Assembly (NCBI GenBank): GCA_020027635.1
Contig: JAHKKL010000082.1
Span: forward strand, 1 to 7,172
DNA from: Gammaproteobacteria bacterium
Lineage (GTDB): Bacteria; Pseudomonadota; Gammaproteobacteria; UBA9214
Direction of reading: 5' to 3'
DNA: 7,172 nt
The stretch's first letter is position 1, and each line of letters starts with the position of its first letter. The translations under genes and the position numbers were made by a program. The notes beneath the pieces are model-generated. The model ran no database searches, had not been told where the DNA came from, and saw only the letters and a program-made list of their open reading frames with translations. This document shows, piece by piece, positions 6,121-7,172 of this stretch.

Positions 6121-6561
6121 ATGCGTACATTCACATTTTCCCTGACTCTCTTGCTCGTACTGGCCTCCGCAGCGGCGATAGCCCGTGATGACCATAAAAT
6201 GTTTCCATTGGAAGATGCCCTGAACACCCAGGCAGCCAAGGAAAAAATGGACAAGGGAGTGAAACTCTATTTCGGCAACCAGAGCCATCCGAAGGTGGAG
6301 AAGGTGATCGGCGAGTGGGGGACCAACAAGAAAACCAACGCCTTTGGAAAATCCGACAAGGAGGCTTGCGAGTGGGTATTTCTGTCCGCGGTCTTAATGA
6401 TGCAGGAACGTGCGAGAGCGGAAGGCGGCGACGCCATCATCAATATCAGAAGTAATTACAAGAGTATCGAAACATCCTCCGAGACCGAGTACATGTGTGG
6501 CGCCGGCGCGTTGATGGCGGGCGTCGCCTTTAAAGGTGAGGTTGTGAAACTGGCCAAGTGA
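6121..6561 (+). CDS. Small exported protein of the APE-associated 'excinuclease ATPase subunit' (misnamed) family, possibly RcsF/YbjQ-like
   Basis: A 146-residue protein with a Sec signal peptide: a short N-terminus with Arg2, the hydrophobic core FTFSLTLLLVLASAAA and a likely cleavage after Ala21 (AIA/RD). The mature part has a helix EACEWVFLSAVLMMQERARA (81-100) followed by a strand GGDAIINIRS (102-111) and a C-terminal strand region ending GVAFKGEVVKL. The stretch KKTNAFGKSDKEACEWVFLS is what I recognise from small proteins near polyene clusters that databases label as excinuclease subunits; nothing here resembles UvrA (no Walker motifs, no zinc fingers, far too short). The helix plus GG-A-I-IN strand pattern recalls RcsF/YbjQ folds, and the only two mature cysteines (Cys83, Cys126) could form a disulfide in the periplasm; both points are inference. 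There is no lipobox Cys, so it is probably soluble in the periplasm. It has a strong Shine-Dalgarno site, and its stop is followed within 24 bases by the next gene. Confidence 0.75.
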   Translation: MRTFTFSLTLLLVLASAAAIARDDHKMFPLEDALNTQAAKEKMDKGVKLYFGNQSHPKVEKVIGEWGTNKKTNAFGKSDKEACEWVFLSAVLMMQERARAEGGDAIINIRSNYKSIETSSETEYMCGAGALMAGVAFKGEVVKLAK

Positions 6562-6584
6562 TCCGGGCGACCCCGAAAACAATA

Positions 6585-7172
6585 ATGCCACCCTGGGTCG
6601 GCATCGCGGATATGCGCGATGCCGACCCAGTCGGGTTGTCACAAATATCGAATAACCTCGGGCCGCACGATTGCCAGAGGTACGCCACTTTCCGCTCGAA
6701 ACATCGCCAACAGGAGTTCCTGCTTGGGCGGTGGTTGTTGCGCCGTGCGGCTTCCGCGTGGCTGGGAGATGCGACTGAAGTCACATTTGATTCGACTCCC
6801 TCGGGCGCTCCGTACGTCATAGCGCCCAATGGTTACCCTCCGATAGCAGCGAGCCTGTCTCATGCGGGGGGCTGGTTCGCCTGCGCGCTCACGTTCAATG
6901 GGGCATTGGGTATTGATATTGAACCGATTATCAAACGCGACTTCGAAGCGATGGATGATCTGGCATTCTCCGACACCGGCCATCCACCCCTGAGCCAGTT
7001 ACCAGTCGATATTCGACCCCGGGAATTCTACAAGCGATGGACCCGTCATGAAGCCCGTTTCAAAATTATGGAGGCGGGACCTCTTTTATCCTCCGTTCTC
7101 GTGCATACCTGCATCATCCACGACAGTTTGATGCTGTCACTTTGCATTGCGGGTGCGGAATCTGATTCGCCC
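6585..7172 (+). CDS. 4'-phosphopantetheinyl transferase (Sfp-type), 3' end outside window
   Basis: This frame stays open to the last base of the window, giving 196 residues that continue beyond it. It shows the Sfp-type motifs in order: RSKHRQQEFLLGRWLLR (37-53), SLSHAG (90-95), GIDIE with metal-binding Asp111 and Glu113 (109-113), and WTRHEARFK (152-160) with the conserved Trp, Glu and Lys. It should transfer the phosphopantetheine arm from CoA to a Ser of the cluster's acyl carrier proteins, which lie outside the window. The family is usually about 220-240 residues, so only a short tail should be missing. The start is uncertain: the ATG at 6585 gives an N-terminus (PPWVGIADM) like the usual first strand, while a GTG at 6558 overlaps the previous stop as GTGA and would add nine residues. 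A perfect 16-bp hairpin (6593-6630) covers its first codons, or its leader if a later start such as the TTG at 6636 is used. Confidence 0.85.
   Translation, partial: MPPWVGIADMRDADPVGLSQISNNLGPHDCQRYATFRSKHRQQEFLLGRWLLRRAASAWLGDATEVTFDSTPSGAPYVIAPNGYPPIAASLSHAGGWFACALTFNGALGIDIEPIIKRDFEAMDDLAFSDTGHPPLSQLPVDIRPREFYKRWTRHEARFKIMEAGPLLSSVLVHTCIIHDSLMLSLCIAGAESDSP
6593..6630. repeat. Perfect 16-bp inverted repeat (hairpin) at the start of the phosphopantetheinyl transferase gene
   Basis: The arm CTGGGTCGGCATCGCG (6593-6608) is followed by the six-base loop GATATG (6609-6614) and its exact reverse complement CGCGATGCCGACCCAG (6615-6630). In RNA this would be a very stable GC-rich stem-loop. The bases after it (TCGGGTTGTC) contain no run of T, so it is not a standard Rho-independent terminator. 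It begins 31 bases after the stop of the small exported protein and overlaps the first codons of the transferase if that gene starts at 6585 or 6558. It could attenuate transcription, protect the upstream mRNA end or limit translation of the transferase; none of these can be decided from sequence. Confidence 0.9.

Noticed and set aside
6121..6561. Reading the small exported protein as a DNA-repair excinuclease subunit
   Set aside because: It is 146 residues with a Sec signal peptide and no Walker, ABC-signature or zinc-finger motif; the name is an annotation artefact of the family.
6593..6640. Calling the 16-bp hairpin a Rho-independent terminator
   Set aside because: No T-run follows the stem, and the transferase reading frame runs straight through it, so a terminator call is not supported by sequence alone.
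6639..6983. A - strand open frame of 114 codons over the right-hand region
   Set aside because: The + strand frame here carries all the Sfp-type phosphopantetheinyl transferase motifs and stays open to the window end.

Overview
This window is the distal part of an aryl-polyene (APE) type pigment and membrane-lipid biosynthetic gene cluster of a Gram-negative bacterium. Every gene is on the + strand and both ends of the window cut through a gene. The base composition is moderately GC-rich. The gene set (RND/MMPL exporter, DUF3261 outer-membrane lipoprotein, FabF/FabG/hotdog enzymes) points to a proteobacterium, most likely gamma or beta. I cannot name the genus from the sequence.

Layout, left to right. 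Positions 2-622 hold the C-terminal end of an MMPL/RND-family exporter. Positions 619-1212 encode a DUF3261-type lipoprotein. Positions 1209-2390 encode an ApeO-like ketosynthase, 2395-2865 an ApeP-like hotdog dehydratase subunit, 2862-3584 an ApeQ/FabG-like ketoreductase and 3585-4805 an ApeR/FabF-like ketosynthase. These six genes are joined by ATGA overlaps or gaps of 0-4 bases and look like one translationally coupled operon segment in the known exporter-lipoprotein-KS-DH-KR-KS order of APE clusters. A 60-base AT-richer gap follows. Then come a third ketosynthase of KAS I/FabB type (4866-6089), a small exported protein of the family often misannotated as 'excinuclease ATPase subunit' (6121-6561), and a 4'-phosphopantetheinyl transferase (6585 to beyond the window end). 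The transferase is open at the right edge.

Working model (inference from family knowledge). The phosphopantetheinyl transferase activates the cluster's acyl carrier proteins. The ketosynthases extend an aryl starter with malonyl units. The ketoreductase and the dehydratase (ApeP with a partner ApeI-like subunit) turn each keto group into a double bond without an enoyl reductase, which gives a conjugated polyene. The exporter and lipoprotein help move the lipid-linked product to the outer membrane. The carrier proteins, the ApeI-like dehydratase, the chain-length-factor subunit, the acyl-ACP ligase and the acyl/glycosyltransferases are not in this window and would be expected to the left or right.

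Points worth a second look: the additional FabB-type ketosynthase with all four catalytic residues; a ketoreductase whose tetrad Asn is Ser; a dehydratase subunit without the FabZ-type His; a two-cysteine exported protein that may be RcsF/YbjQ-like; a perfect 24-base palindrome inside the exporter gene; and a perfect 16-bp hairpin at the start of the phosphopantetheinyl transferase gene. I saw no tRNA, rRNA, CRISPR array, transposon or attachment site.
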